Origin: Fictibacillus phosphorivorans
Lineage (GTDB): Bacteria; Bacillota; Bacilli; Bacillales; Fictibacillaceae
DNA length: 64,000 nucleotides
Direction of reading: 5' to 3'
NCBI RefSeq assembly: GCF_001629705.1
Contig: NZ_CP015378.1
Coordinates: 1,736,001 to 1,800,000 of the forward strand
The notes below the pieces were generated by a model. That model ran no database searches. It was not told where the DNA came from and saw only the letters and a list, made by a program, of their open reading frames with translations. Position numbers and translations under genes: made by a program. Of the stretch, positions 9,292 to 18,680 are shown one piece after another (position 1 is the first letter of the stretch; the number at the start of each line of letters is the position of its first letter).

Positions 9292-10818
9292 ATGGAATAT
9301 GTAATCGATATGCGCAATATCCGAAAAGAATTCCCTGGAATCGTCGCGAATGATAACATCACGCTTCAAGTTAAAAAAGGGGAGATTCATGCATTACTAG
9401 GAGAAAATGGTGCAGGTAAATCAACGTTAATGAACGTGTTGTTCGGTCTTTATGAGCCTGAACAAGGGGAGATCTTCGTAAAAGGAAATAAAGTGGTGAA
9501 CAATGATCCGAATATTGCCAACTCGCTTGGTATTGGGATGGTTCATCAGCACTTTATGCTCGTTGATAAGTTTACTGTTACCGAAAATATCATTCTTGGA
9601 AAAGAGCCTACAAAAGGTGGGAAAGTTGATCTTCAGACAGCGGCTAAAGAAGTACAAGCTCTTTCAGATCAATATGGACTTCGTGTAGATCCTAATGCAA
9701 AGATAGAAGATATCTCAGTTGGTATGCAGCAACGTGTAGAAATTTTGAAAACGCTTTATAGAGGAGCGGATATTCTCATTTTTGATGAGCCGACAGCCGT
9801 TTTAACTCCTCAAGAAATCGTAGAACTCATTCAGATTATGAAAAAGCTTGTTAGTGAAGGAAAGTCTATCATCCTCATCACTCATAAATTAAAAGAGATC
9901 ATGGAAGTCTGTGATCGCTGTACGGTAATACGAAGAGGTAGAGGCGTTGGTACGGTAGATGTTAGCGATTCTAACCCTGATTCACTAGCGGCGATGATGG
10001 TTGGCCGTGAAGTAAACTTTAAAGTTGAAAAAATAGATGCGGATCCTAAAGAAGCTGTATTGAAGATCAAAGATCTTGTCGTTCATGATAGCAGAAAAGT
10101 ACCTGCGGTAAACGGCTTGAACTTGACTGTTCATGCTGGAGAGATCGTTGGAATCGCAGGAGTTGACGGAAACGGTCAATCTGAACTATTAGAGGCGATC
10201 ACGGGTCTTCATAAAGTACACGAAGGATCGATACATCTGCGAGATAAAGAGATTACGAATAAGTCTCCTAGAAGTGTAACAGAGAACGGTTTGAGCCATA
10301 TACCGCAAGATAGACATAAACACGGACTTGTATTGGATTTTTCAGTAGGAGAGAACATGGTTCTTCAAACCTATTATCAAAAGCCATATTCTAAATCTGG
10401 CATCTTGAGCTTTAAGCCGATTTTTGATAAAGCTAAAAAGTTGATCGAGGAGTACGATGTTCGTACACCAGATGCCTATACACCAGCACGTGCACTATCT
10501 GGTGGAAATCAGCAAAAAGCGATCATCGCTAGAGAAGTGGACAGAGATCCCGACTTTTTGATCGCAGCTCAGCCAACTCGAGGTCTAGATGTTGGAGCGA
10601 TTGAGTTCATCCACTCTAAACTGATCGAGCAAAGAGATAATGGTAAGGCTGTACTGCTCGTTTCTTTTGAGTTGGATGAGATCATAAACGTTAGTGACCG
10701 AATCGCAGTCATGTATGAAGGAAAGATCGTTGCGATCGTAAACCCAAAAGAAACAACAGAACAAGAACTGGGTCTATTGATGGCTGGAGGAAAGAGAGGT
10801 ACCGTTCATGCAGAATAA
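9292..10818 (+). CDS. nupO: Nucleoside ABC importer, double ATP-binding protein
   Basis: The 508-residue protein has two ABC domains in tandem, as in carbohydrate and nucleoside importers of the RbsA/NupO type. Domain 1 has Walker A GENGAGKST (about 39-47), signature SVGMQQRVEI and Walker B LIFDEPTAVL. Domain 2 has GVDGNGQSEL in place of a canonical P-loop Lys, the signature LSGGNQQKAI and LIAAQPTRGLD instead of the usual acidic Walker B. These changes are normal for the second domain of this family, so one ATP site is probably degenerate. It overlaps the next gene by 11 bp. Confidence 0.92.
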   Translation: MEYVIDMRNIRKEFPGIVANDNITLQVKKGEIHALLGENGAGKSTLMNVLFGLYEPEQGEIFVKGNKVVNNDPNIANSLGIGMVHQHFMLVDKFTVTENIILGKEPTKGGKVDLQTAAKEVQALSDQYGLRVDPNAKIEDISVGMQQRVEILKTLYRGADILIFDEPTAVLTPQEIVELIQIMKKLVSEGKSIILITHKLKEIMEVCDRCTVIRRGRGVGTVDVSDSNPDSLAAMMVGREVNFKVEKIDADPKEAVLKIKDLVVHDSRKVPAVNGLNLTVHAGEIVGIAGVDGNGQSELLEAITGLHKVHEGSIHLRDKEITNKSPRSVTENGLSHIPQDRHKHGLVLDFSVGENMVLQTYYQKPYSKSGILSFKPIFDKAKKLIEEYDVRTPDAYTPARALSGGNQQKAIIAREVDRDPDFLIAAQPTRGLDVGAIEFIHSKLIEQRDNGKAVLLVSFELDEIINVSDRIAVMYEGKIVAIVNPKETTEQELGLLMAGGKRGTVHAE

Positions 10819-11860
10819 TACAAACAAAATGAAATTTTTAGTGCCTCTTATCTCCGTATTTTTAGGACTGCTTATCGGCGGCATTATCATGCTGATCAGC
10901 GGATATCCACCGATTGAAGCATATGCTGCTCTATTCGAAGGGATTTTTGGTGGATCCTATTATATGGGTGAAACGATCAGACAGATGTCACCTCTTATTC
11001 TTTCAGGTTTGGCTGTAGCATTTGCTTTTAGAACAGGTTTATTTAATATCGGTGTCGAAGGACAGCTTTTAGTCGGTTGGCTAGCAGCTGTTTATGTGGG
11101 GATTTTTGTTGATGCCCCGGCGATCATTCATATTCCTCTAGCCATTCTAGCAGCTGGAGTCGCTGGTGCACTATGGGGCTCTGTTCCTGGTATCTTAAAA
11201 GCACGTTTCAAAGTTCACGAAGTAATTACGACGATCATGATGAACTATATCGCACTTTATAGTACGAATGAAATTATCCGTAATTTCATGCTTGCACCAG
11301 GTGAGCGAACAGAGAATGTAAAAGAATCAGCTTCTCTTGCTTCACCGTTTTTGCAAGAGCTTACAGACAATTCTACGCTTCACTATGGAATTATCGTAGC
11401 AATCGTTGCAGCAGTAATCATGTGGTTCTTATTATGGAGAACAACACTGGGTTATGAGCTTCGTGCTGTAGGGTTCAACCAGCATGCATCTCAGTACGCT
11501 GGAATCAACGTTTCAAAAAACATCGTCCTTTCTATGGCGATCTCAGGAGCATTTGCAGGGATTGCAGGAAGTATGGAAGGTCTAGGTACGTATCAATATA
11601 TGACGATCAATGCCGGATTTACCGGAGTAGGATTTGATGGGATCGCTGTTGCACTTCTAGGTGCTAACAGTGCGATCGGTGTTATTTTAGGTGCTGCATT
11701 GTTTGGCGGACTAAAGATTGGTGCACTGAATATGCAAGCTATGGCTGGAGTTCCGACAGAACTTGTTGGAATCGTTATTGCTTTAATCATCTTCTTTGTT
11801 GCGTGCAGCTATCTTGTTCATTGGTTGATGAACCGTGTGAACAGAGGAGGTAAGATCTGA
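10808..11860 (+). CDS. nupP: Nucleoside ABC importer permease 1
   Basis: This 350-residue membrane protein with about eight to ten hydrophobic segments belongs to the BPD_transp_2 family. Motifs include LSGLAVAFAFRTGLFNIGVEGQ and ELRAVGFNQHASQYAGI, the conserved cytoplasmic loop that contacts the ATPase. It overlaps the ATPase gene by 11 bp and shares one base with the next permease (TGATG), so translation is coupled. Confidence 0.92.
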   Translation: MQNNTNKMKFLVPLISVFLGLLIGGIIMLISGYPPIEAYAALFEGIFGGSYYMGETIRQMSPLILSGLAVAFAFRTGLFNIGVEGQLLVGWLAAVYVGIFVDAPAIIHIPLAILAAGVAGALWGSVPGILKARFKVHEVITTIMMNYIALYSTNEIIRNFMLAPGERTENVKESASLASPFLQELTDNSTLHYGIIVAIVAAVIMWFLLWRTTLGYELRAVGFNQHASQYAGINVSKNIVLSMAISGAFAGIAGSMEGLGTYQYMTINAGFTGVGFDGIAVALLGANSAIGVILGAALFGGLKIGALNMQAMAGVPTELVGIVIALIIFFVACSYLVHWLMNRVNRGGKI

Positions 11861-12822
11861 TGAGTTTTATGGATATTCTAGCACTAATCATACCTGCTGC
11901 TATCGTTTCAGCCGCTCCCTTAATCTTTACTGCTCTAGGTGGAGTCTTTAGTGAACGTTCAGGAGTTGTAAATATCGGATTAGAAGGCTTAATGCTATTT
12001 GGTGCTTTTACAGGGGCCGTAACGATCTATTACGGCGAACAGTTTGGATTAGCTGGTGCAGCTCCATGGGTAAGTTTTGTGGTTGCAATGATCGTTGGAG
12101 CACTATTTGCTTCTATTCATGCTGTTGCGAGTATCTCACTGAAAGCAGATCAAGTTGTTAGTGGTGTAGCGATCAACTTTTTGGCTGCTGGACTCGCGAT
12201 CTTCTTAACGAAGAAAATCTTTAATGCGGGACAAACACCTGTCATCTCACAGCGTATTTCTAAAAGTGATATACCGTTTCTGTCAGATATTCCGGTGATC
12301 GGAAAACTATTCTTCTCAAATGCCTATCTGACTTCTTATCTAGCCGTATTCGTTGCTTTAATCGTGTGGTATGTTCTATACAAAACCCCATTTGGTCTTC
12401 GCCTTCGGTCAGTAGGTGAACATCCAATGGCTGCAGATACGATGGGAATCAACGTTAAAAAGATGCGTTATGTGGGCGTTTTATTGAGTGGTGCTCTAGC
12501 TGGTCTAGGTGGAGCTGTCTATGTGGCTTCTATTTCAGGGAACTTCACGCACTCTACGATCACAGGACAAGGTTTCATGGCTCTAGCTGCGATGATCTTC
12601 GGTAAATGGCATCCACTTGGCGCTTTAGGAGCTGCCCTTTTCTTTGGTCTAGCACAAGCGATCAGTATCTCTGGAGCACAGATTCCAGGTCTGCAAGATA
12701 TCCCGAAAGTATTCTTGCTTATCGCACCATACGTTCTTACGATACTAGCTTTAGCAGGGCTTGTAGGACGTGCGGATGCTCCGAAAGCTCTAGGAACACC
12801 TTATGAAAAAGGAAAAAGATAA
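11860..12822 (+). CDS. nupQ: Nucleoside ABC importer permease 2
   Basis: The 320-residue membrane partner of the preceding permease has the matching motifs FSERSGVVNIGLEGLMLFGA and LRLRSVGEHPMAADTMGINV. The set of binding protein, double ATPase and two permeases makes a complete importer. In B. subtilis 168 the nup genes lie elsewhere, so here they occupy the space between ymfC and ymfF. Confidence 0.92.
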   Translation: MSFMDILALIIPAAIVSAAPLIFTALGGVFSERSGVVNIGLEGLMLFGAFTGAVTIYYGEQFGLAGAAPWVSFVVAMIVGALFASIHAVASISLKADQVVSGVAINFLAAGLAIFLTKKIFNAGQTPVISQRISKSDIPFLSDIPVIGKLFFSNAYLTSYLAVFVALIVWYVLYKTPFGLRLRSVGEHPMAADTMGINVKKMRYVGVLLSGALAGLGGAVYVASISGNFTHSTITGQGFMALAAMIFGKWHPLGALGAALFFGLAQAISISGAQIPGLQDIPKVFLLIAPYVLTILALAGLVGRADAPKALGTPYEKGKR

Positions 12823-12905
12823 AAAATAGATACTTCTGACGATATCTCCTTAGATTATATTGGAATTGCTAATTTATCTATTTTATTATCTTCTATGAAC
12901 AGTTG

Positions 12906-13015
12906 TTGAATGTAGTGGAAGGTGTGAGACTTAAAAGTGAGAACGCACAAATGTGGCTCACCGCCTGCACTGCAGAAAGCGAGCATCTTGAACAAAGATC
13001 AACTGCTTTTAAAAA
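12906..13015 (+). repeat. Diverged copy of a GC-rich Bacillaceae dispersed element
   Basis: The stretch contains AGTGGAAGGTGTGAGACTT, GGCTCACCGCCTGC, GCAGAAAGCGAGCATCTTG and AGATCAACTGC. The same blocks, in the same order, occur at about 22050-22160. I recognise this from many Bacillaceae genomes as a dispersed intergenic element; I know no assigned function. This copy is shortened in the middle. Confidence 0.6.
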
Positions 13016-13037
13016 CATCTTTGAATATCATATAATA

Positions 13038-13068
13038 AAAAAGTCTGCCAGAAGGCGGACTTTTTTTG
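13038..13068 (+). terminator. Terminator before the M16 protease genes
   Basis: AAAGTCTGCC/GGCGGACTTT hairpin followed by seven T; it closes off the importer region from ymfF. Confidence 0.88.
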
Positions 13069-13087
13069 TTTTATAAGGAGGAATGTC

Positions 13088-13111
13088 ATGTCAGGTATCG
13101 AAAATGGGTAA
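13088..13111 (+). other. Possible 7-codon leader ORF upstream of ymfF
   Basis: ATG 13088 follows a near-perfect Shine-Dalgarno AAGGAGG (13075-13081) by 6 nt and encodes MSGIENG before a TAA. It ends 37 nt before the ymfF start. It could be a regulatory leader peptide, or the site could be the remnant of an older ymfF start. Confidence 0.3.
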
Positions 13112-13148
13112 ACTAGAACGTAGACATAATGAAAGGGGTACTTATCCA

Positions 13149-14453
13149 ATGGGAATTGTTAATCATAAAACGACCGATCTCCACGGAATGACTGTACATA
13201 CGATAGAAACGAAAAAGTATAAGACCACATCGTTTATACTACAGGTTAAAGAACCAATCAATGAAAAGAACGTTACAAAGCGAGCGCTGCTTGCTTATGT
13301 GTTACAGAGTGGTACAAAGGATTTTCCTTCTTCAAAAGAGCTGAGAAGTGCTTTGGACGACCTTTATGGAGCTACATTAAATGCTGATCTTTCCAAAAAA
13401 GGCGAGAATCAAGTGATCAGTATTCGAATGGAAGTAGCAAATGAGAAATTTTTATCCAATTCAGAACCTGTTCTTGATAAAGCTTTCCATCTTTTATCAC
13501 AAGTTCTCTTAGCCCCAGCACTTGAAGGGGACGTGTTTAAAGAGGGAATCGTAAAAAAAGAGAAACGCAGTCTGAAACAACAGATCGAATCCATCTATGA
13601 TGATAAGATGCGTTATGCAAACAAACGACTTTTAGAAGAGATGTACGACTCAGAGCCTTACCGTTTGAATGTGTATGGAAACGGTGATGAAGTAGATTCG
13701 ATCTCATCTAAAGAACTTTTTGATTATTATCAGGAAGTGATCAAAAACGATAAGATCGATCTTTATGTGATCGGAGATATCTCAACAGATGAGATGGTTG
13801 ACAAGGTTAGTAAGCATTTCCGTTTTTCAAAAGATAGAAAAGAAGATGAGACTAAAGCAGTGAATGCTGCAGATGAAAAAAGGATCTCAGAAGTTAAGGA
13901 AATCTTTGAAGAGCAGGATGTGCAACAAGGAAAGCTACACATGGGTTACCGCACGTATACCACTTATGCAGATGATGATTATTTCGCACTACAAGTGTTT
14001 AACGGCATTTTTGGCGGATTTTCTCACTCTAAATTGTTCATGAACGTTCGTGAAAAAGAAAGTTTGGCTTATTATGCAGCTTCTCGATTCGAGAGCCATA
14101 AAGGTGCAGTATTTGTCATGAGTGGAATTGAGACTGCCAATTATGAGAAGGCTGTAAAAATTATTAAAGAACAGCATGAAGAAATGAAGAACGGGAATAT
14201 CACAGACTCTGAATTCGAACAGACGAAGGCGATGATCAATAACCAAGTGTTAGAGACGATCGACCACCCGATCGGTCTATCAGAAGTGCTGTATCACAAT
14301 GTTGTTGCCGGAACAAATCGTTCCATTGAAGAATGGATGGAAGGCATAAAAAAAGTAACAAAAGATGATGTGGTTGCCGTAGCTAAAAAAGTAACACTTG
14401 ATACCATTTTCTTCTTGAAGGGAGCTGGCACGAATGGGAATGAAAACGTTTGA
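13149..14453 (+). CDS. ymfF: M16 peptidase-like protein, zinc-site-lacking partner (YmfF)
   Basis: The 434-residue protein has the two-lobed M16 fold (N-terminal domain with LRSALDDLYGATLNADLSK, C-terminal domain with GGFSHSKLFMNVREKESLAYYA). The HXXEH zinc motif of active M16 enzymes is missing at the expected place, so it is probably the structural partner of the next gene, which has it. An upstream in-frame ATG at 13083 is too close to its Shine-Dalgarno. ATG 13149 with AAAGGGG at 13132-13138 gives the family-like N-terminus. It overlaps ymfH by 20 bp. Confidence 0.88.
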   Translation: MGIVNHKTTDLHGMTVHTIETKKYKTTSFILQVKEPINEKNVTKRALLAYVLQSGTKDFPSSKELRSALDDLYGATLNADLSKKGENQVISIRMEVANEKFLSNSEPVLDKAFHLLSQVLLAPALEGDVFKEGIVKKEKRSLKQQIESIYDDKMRYANKRLLEEMYDSEPYRLNVYGNGDEVDSISSKELFDYYQEVIKNDKIDLYVIGDISTDEMVDKVSKHFRFSKDRKEDETKAVNAADEKRISEVKEIFEEQDVQQGKLHMGYRTYTTYADDDYFALQVFNGIFGGFSHSKLFMNVREKESLAYYAASRFESHKGAVFVMSGIETANYEKAVKIIKEQHEEMKNGNITDSEFEQTKAMINNQVLETIDHPIGLSEVLYHNVVAGTNRSIEEWMEGIKKVTKDDVVAVAKKVTLDTIFFLKGAGTNGNENV

Positions 14454-15723
14454 TCAATTAGACGAAACGCTGCATTATGATGAACTGCCGAACGGATTAA
14501 AGGTATATGTTCTTGAAAAGAAAGGCTTCAATAAGACGTATGCTACGTTTACGACGCATTATGGGTCAGTGGATAATCACTTTAAACCATTAGGGAAAGA
14601 TGAAAATGTAAAAGTTCCTGATGGGATCGCACATTTTCTGGAGCACAAACTTTTTGAAAAAGAGCATGGAGACGTCTTTCAAGATTTTAGTAAACAAGGG
14701 GCGTCTGCTAACGCATTCACGACATTTAACAGAACCGCTTACCTGTTTTCAACAACGGGCGATGTGAAAAAGAACTTGACGACTTTGATCGACTTCGTAC
14801 AAGAACCATATTTTACAGAAAAGACAGTCGAGAAGGAAAAAGGAATCATCGGTCAAGAGATCAGAATGTACGATGACAACCCAGATTGGCGCGTTTATTT
14901 TGGCCTGATCGAAAATATGTATCACCATCATCCAGTAAAGATCGATATCGCTGGAACTGAAAAATCCATCGCTAAGATCACAAAAGATGATCTGTATGAA
15001 TGTTATGAAACGTTTTATCACCCTAGCAACATGATCCTCTTTATTGTGGGTCCGGTAGATGCTAAAGATATATTAAATTTCGTAAAAGATAATCAATCAC
15101 AAAAAACGTTTAAAGAAAAAGAACACATCGAACGTTTCTTTGATGAAGAGCCAAAAACGGTTGCAAAAACAAAGAAAGTGATCGAGATGACCGTGCAGAC
15201 TCCTAAGTGTTATATGGGTTATAAAGAAGCTACCCCTAATCGCAAAGGAAAAGAGTTAATGAAACATGAACTCAGTGTAAATCTTCTTTTGGAGATGATG
15301 TTCGGAAAAAGCTCTCCGAATTATGAAACGTTGTATGAAGAAGGATTGATCGATCAGACGTTCTCTTTTGATTACACCGAAGAGAATGGATTTGGATTCA
15401 GCATGCTCGGAGGAGATACTGGATCTCCAGATGAATTTGTTGAAAGAATCTCTGGGATGGTTGAAGCCTTTAAACAACAGTCGATCGATGAAGGTTCATT
15501 TGATCGGGCTCGTAAAAAGAAGATCGGTGCTTTTTTAAGATCATTGAACTCACCGGAGTTTATTGCAAATCAGTTCACTCGTTATGCGTTTAATGAAATG
15601 GACCTCTTTGATGTGATTCCGGTTTTCGAATCACTTACGGTGCGCGATGTTGAGGAAGTCTTACAGAATCACTTTAAAAAAGAAGCGATGACCGTTTGCC
15701 AAGTGCAAAAAAAGAAGTCATAA
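14434..15723 (+). CDS. ymfH: M16-family zinc metallopeptidase (YmfH)
   Basis: This 429-residue protein has the inverted zinc motif HFLEH (about residues 66-70) in DGIAHFLEHKLFEKEHGD, with downstream acidic residues in EKEKGIIGQEI for the third ligand. It should form an active/inactive pair with YmfF, like the two chains of mitochondrial processing peptidase. The substrate is unknown; related bacterial pairs process small peptides. ATG 14434 lies inside the ymfF 3' end and is preceded by AAGGGAG. Confidence 0.9.
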   Translation: MGMKTFDQLDETLHYDELPNGLKVYVLEKKGFNKTYATFTTHYGSVDNHFKPLGKDENVKVPDGIAHFLEHKLFEKEHGDVFQDFSKQGASANAFTTFNRTAYLFSTTGDVKKNLTTLIDFVQEPYFTEKTVEKEKGIIGQEIRMYDDNPDWRVYFGLIENMYHHHPVKIDIAGTEKSIAKITKDDLYECYETFYHPSNMILFIVGPVDAKDILNFVKDNQSQKTFKEKEHIERFFDEEPKTVAKTKKVIEMTVQTPKCYMGYKEATPNRKGKELMKHELSVNLLLEMMFGKSSPNYETLYEEGLIDQTFSFDYTEENGFGFSMLGGDTGSPDEFVERISGMVEAFKQQSIDEGSFDRARKKKIGAFLRSLNSPEFIANQFTRYAFNEMDLFDVIPVFESLTVRDVEEVLQNHFKKEAMTVCQVQKKKS

Positions 15724-15730
15724 TAAATGA

Positions 15731-15763
15731 AAAAAACATCCTGCTGAGGTAGGGTGTTTTTTT
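15731..15763 (+). terminator. Terminator after ymfH
   Basis: AAAACATCC/GGGTGTTTT hairpin (one G.T pair) with a T-run. Confidence 0.75.
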
Positions 15764-15784
15764 AGAGCAATGAGGGGATTAACA

Positions 15785-16510
15785 GTGAAAAATGCACTTG
15801 TCACAGGAGCATCCGGAGCGATCGGAAGCGAGATCAGTCATATGTTAGCATCAAAAGGTTTTCGGTTGTTTCTTCATTACAACAGTAATCTAAAAGCTGC
15901 AGTATCACTTCAGAACGAACTGAAGGAAAAATATGGAGTACCTGTTTCCATTGTATGTGCTGACCTGTCTATTGCAGGAGGATCAACCGTTCTATGGAAT
16001 CAAATTCAGGAAACCCTAGATGTGTTCGTCTATAACTCTGGTTCTGCTCATTTTGGCCTTCTCACGGATTTTACTGAAGAATCAATAACGGAGACGATGC
16101 AGTTGAATCTTTTAAGTGCGATCTCACTATCGAAGGCGATCGTGCCTAACATGATTCAAAAAAAATCTGGAAAGATCATCATGATCTCTTCTGTTTGGGG
16201 AGAAGTAGGGGCTGCATGTGAAACGGTCTATTCTGCAGCAAAAGGTGGAATGAATACGTTCGTTAAAGCACTCTCAAAAGAATTAGCTCCGAGTCATATT
16301 CAAGTGAACGGTATCTCTCCCGGAGTCATATCCACTCCTATGATGGACCAATTTACTGATGAGGAGAAACGTTCGTTGTCTGAGGATATTCCTGCTGGTC
16401 GGTTTGGAGAACCTTCGGAAGTTGCTCATGCTGTTGAATTTTTGATGAGTGAAAAAGCAGATTATATCTCTGGTCACATCCTTTCGATAAACGGATCGTG
16501 GTTTACTTAA
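15785..16510 (+). CDS. ymfI: Short-chain dehydrogenase/reductase (YmfI)
   Basis: The 241-residue SDR has the nucleotide-binding TGASGAIGSE at the N-terminus, MISSVWGE with the catalytic Ser and YSAAKGG with the Tyr-Lys pair, so it should be active. It resembles the FabG-like YmfI found at this place in bacilli; the substrate is unknown. GTG 15785 is chosen because GAGGGG (15772-15777) lies 7 nt upstream. An in-frame ATG at 15770 would overlap that ribosome binding site. Confidence 0.87.
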   Translation: MKNALVTGASGAIGSEISHMLASKGFRLFLHYNSNLKAAVSLQNELKEKYGVPVSIVCADLSIAGGSTVLWNQIQETLDVFVYNSGSAHFGLLTDFTEESITETMQLNLLSAISLSKAIVPNMIQKKSGKIIMISSVWGEVGAACETVYSAAKGGMNTFVKALSKELAPSHIQVNGISPGVISTPMMDQFTDEEKRSLSEDIPAGRFGEPSEVAHAVEFLMSEKADYISGHILSINGSWFT

Positions 16511-16579
16511 AAAAACATGTATAAAAAGGGTGAAACTAAGAGATATTAATGCTGTATCAACCTTGAAGGAGGAGACAGC

Positions 16580-16837
16580 ATGTCTGTATTAGACAACTTT
16601 GGTCAATGGAAAGATTTCTTGGCAGAGCGTTTAAATCACGCGGAACACGAAGGTATGAACCACGATACGATTTCGAACTTAGCAACTGAGATCGGTGGCT
16701 ACTTAGCGAACCACGTTGAACCAAAAAACGAGGAAGAAAAAGTTCTTGCCGATCTTTGGAAAGTGGCCGATGAAAACGAAAGACACGCCATCGCTAATAT
16801 GATGGTCAAGCTAGTTCAAAACGACGGAAGCCGCTAA
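16580..16837 (+). CDS. ymfJ: DUF3243 small protein (YmfJ)
   Basis: This 85-residue soluble, acidic, probably all-helical protein matches YmfJ of B. subtilis in length and in segments such as LATEIGGYLANHVEPKNE and AIANMMVKLVQN. Function is unknown. GAAGGAGG precedes ATG 16580, and a strong terminator follows. Confidence 0.9.
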   Translation: MSVLDNFGQWKDFLAERLNHAEHEGMNHDTISNLATEIGGYLANHVEPKNEEEKVLADLWKVADENERHAIANMMVKLVQNDGSR

Positions 16838-16843
16838 ATGGTG

Positions 16844-16878
16844 AAGGATGTTAAGAATTTTTTCTTAACATCCTTTTA
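16844..16878 (+). terminator. Terminator after ymfJ
   Basis: AAGGATGTTAAGAA and its perfect complement TTCTTAACATCCTT form a 14-bp stem followed by T-rich sequence. Confidence 0.92.
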
Positions 16879-16971
16879 TTTTGCTTTCATAATAAATTGA
16901 AATCATTTATTATTAGAAACAAGAATAGATGTAGAATTTTGTTTCATTTTGAAAGAATAAGGAGATGAATT

Positions 16972-17748
16972 ATGGGAGAGCAAGAATGGTATTTAGAGTA
17001 TGAGATACATAAAAACCGGCCGGGTCTCCTAGGGGATATATCTTCCTTGTTGGGTATGCTTGGTATTAATATCGTCACGATTAACGGTGTTGATAATGAG
17101 CGGCGTGGAATGCTTCTGATCATTGATAACGAAGAAAAGATCAACCGGCTTCAATCGATCTTAGATTCAATGGACAACATTACAGTAACCAAGTTTCGAA
17201 AACCGAAGCTTCGTGATCGTCTAGCTGTTAGACACGGCAGATATATTGAACGCGATGCGGATGATAAGAAAACGTTTCGTTTTATAAGAGATGAACTTGG
17301 TATATTAGTTGACTTTTTAGCTGAATTATATAAAGTTGAAGGACATAAATTAATCGGCGTTAGAGGCATGCCGCGTGTTGGAAAGACGGAAAGTATCGTA
17401 GCATCCAGTGTTTGTGCGAATAAACGTTGGGTCTTTATTTCATCCACGTTGTTGCGTCAGACCGTTAGAAGCATGCTTGCGGATGACGAATACGATTCTG
17501 ACCACGTTTTTATTATTGATGGTGCCGTTTCAGCTCGTAATATGAACGATAAACATTGGCAGCTCATACGAGAGATCATGAGGCTTCCTGCAGCGAAAGT
17601 TGTGGAACATCCTGATCTTTTTGTTCAGCAAACGGAATATACACTTGATGATTTTGACTATATTATCGAGCTAAAGAGTCATCGTGATGAAGAAATTACA
17701 TATGAAGCTCTGAAACAAGATCAAACAGGATTCGGAAATTTAGAATGA
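16972..17748 (+). CDS. ymfK: YmfK, DUF3388 protein with ACT-like N-terminus
   Basis: The 258-residue protein begins with an ACT-like beta-alpha-beta segment (EWYLEYEIHKNRPGLLGDIS, GINIVTINGVD, GMLLII). A DUF3388 region follows, including GVRGMPRVGKTESIVAS, which looks like a P-loop variant, and HVFIIDGAVSARNM. The combination suggests a ligand-responsive NTPase-like protein, but no activity is known. It precedes rodZ with a short gap, as in B. subtilis ymfK-ymfM-pgsA. Confidence 0.88.
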   Translation: MGEQEWYLEYEIHKNRPGLLGDISSLLGMLGINIVTINGVDNERRGMLLIIDNEEKINRLQSILDSMDNITVTKFRKPKLRDRLAVRHGRYIERDADDKKTFRFIRDELGILVDFLAELYKVEGHKLIGVRGMPRVGKTESIVASSVCANKRWVFISSTLLRQTVRSMLADDEYDSDHVFIIDGAVSARNMNDKHWQLIREIMRLPAAKVVEHPDLFVQQTEYTLDDFDYIIELKSHRDEEITYEALKQDQTGFGNLE

Positions 17749-17766
17749 CGTAAGTAGGTGGGAAGG

Positions 17767-18639
17767 TTGACAGAACTCGGTAAGTTATTAAAAGAAAAAC
17801 GTGAAGAAAAAGGAATGTCACTTGAAGAACTTCAAACAGCGACGAAGATTCAAAAAAGATATCTGGTAGCCATTGAAGAAGGAAAGTATGAAGTACTTCC
17901 TGGATCGTTTTATGCTAGAGCGTTCATTAAAAATTATTGTGAAGCTGTAGGGTTGCATTATGAGACCATCTTTGATGAATATGCTCATGAGATACCTAAA
18001 TCGGCAAAAGAACCAACTACAGAGTTTGAACCGCGTTCAAAAAGAGAGCGATCAGGTGTATCCGATGATCATTCCCTTTTAAAGAGGTTGGTACCGATCA
18101 TACTTATTGGAGTTTTGATCGTAGTCATTCTCTTTGTCGTATGGAAGCTCCTTCCTGACGGAAATGATCAAGCGAAAAGCGGCAATGATGCACCAGGTGT
18201 TCTATTGGATGCTGATGAAAACAAGCCGCAGAAAAAAGATGCACCAAAGAAAGAAAAAGAAGATGCAGCTGAAGATAAGGATGAAAAATCTGACGCTCCA
18301 AAAGAAGAAGAGAAAAAACAAACGTTAACAAAACTTGAAACCATCGGAAAAGTAACAACTTATGATCTGAAAGATACGGATGAATTAGTTGTGGAACTTA
18401 GTGCACAAGGTCCTAGTTACGTAGGGATTCAAGATGAGACTAAGAAAAGCTATTTTGATAATCAGATGAAAAAGGGTCAAACGGAAACTTTCGACCTTTC
18501 TTCTGCTAAAGAGGTAACACTAAATATTGGCGCGTCTCATGTAACTTCTATTAAAATAAATGGGGAAGCCTTCACATACCCTGTTCCAGCAACTGAACTG
18601 ATCCATCAGAAAATCGTGATTCGTAAGGCTCAACAATAG
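17767..18639 (+). CDS. rodZ: RodZ (YmfM), cell-shape membrane protein
   Basis: RodZ links the MreB cytoskeleton to the cell-wall elongation machinery. The 290-residue product has an N-terminal helix-turn-helix domain (LGKLLKEKREEKGMSLEELQ and following), one membrane helix near residues 103-123 (RLVPIILIGVLIVVILFVVW), a Lys/Glu-rich low-complexity linker, and an extracytoplasmic DUF4115 domain. TTG 17767 gives the family start M(S/T)ELG; AGGTGG lies 5 nt upstream. A GTG at 17758 is the alternative. Confidence 0.9.
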   Translation: MTELGKLLKEKREEKGMSLEELQTATKIQKRYLVAIEEGKYEVLPGSFYARAFIKNYCEAVGLHYETIFDEYAHEIPKSAKEPTTEFEPRSKRERSGVSDDHSLLKRLVPIILIGVLIVVILFVVWKLLPDGNDQAKSGNDAPGVLLDADENKPQKKDAPKKEKEDAAEDKDEKSDAPKEEEKKQTLTKLETIGKVTTYDLKDTDELVVELSAQGPSYVGIQDETKKSYFDNQMKKGQTETFDLSSAKEVTLNIGASHVTSIKINGEAFTYPVPATELIHQKIVIRKAQQ

Positions 18640-18680
18640 TTAGAACAAACTGATTTTGACCGTATTTTGGAGGAATTGCA

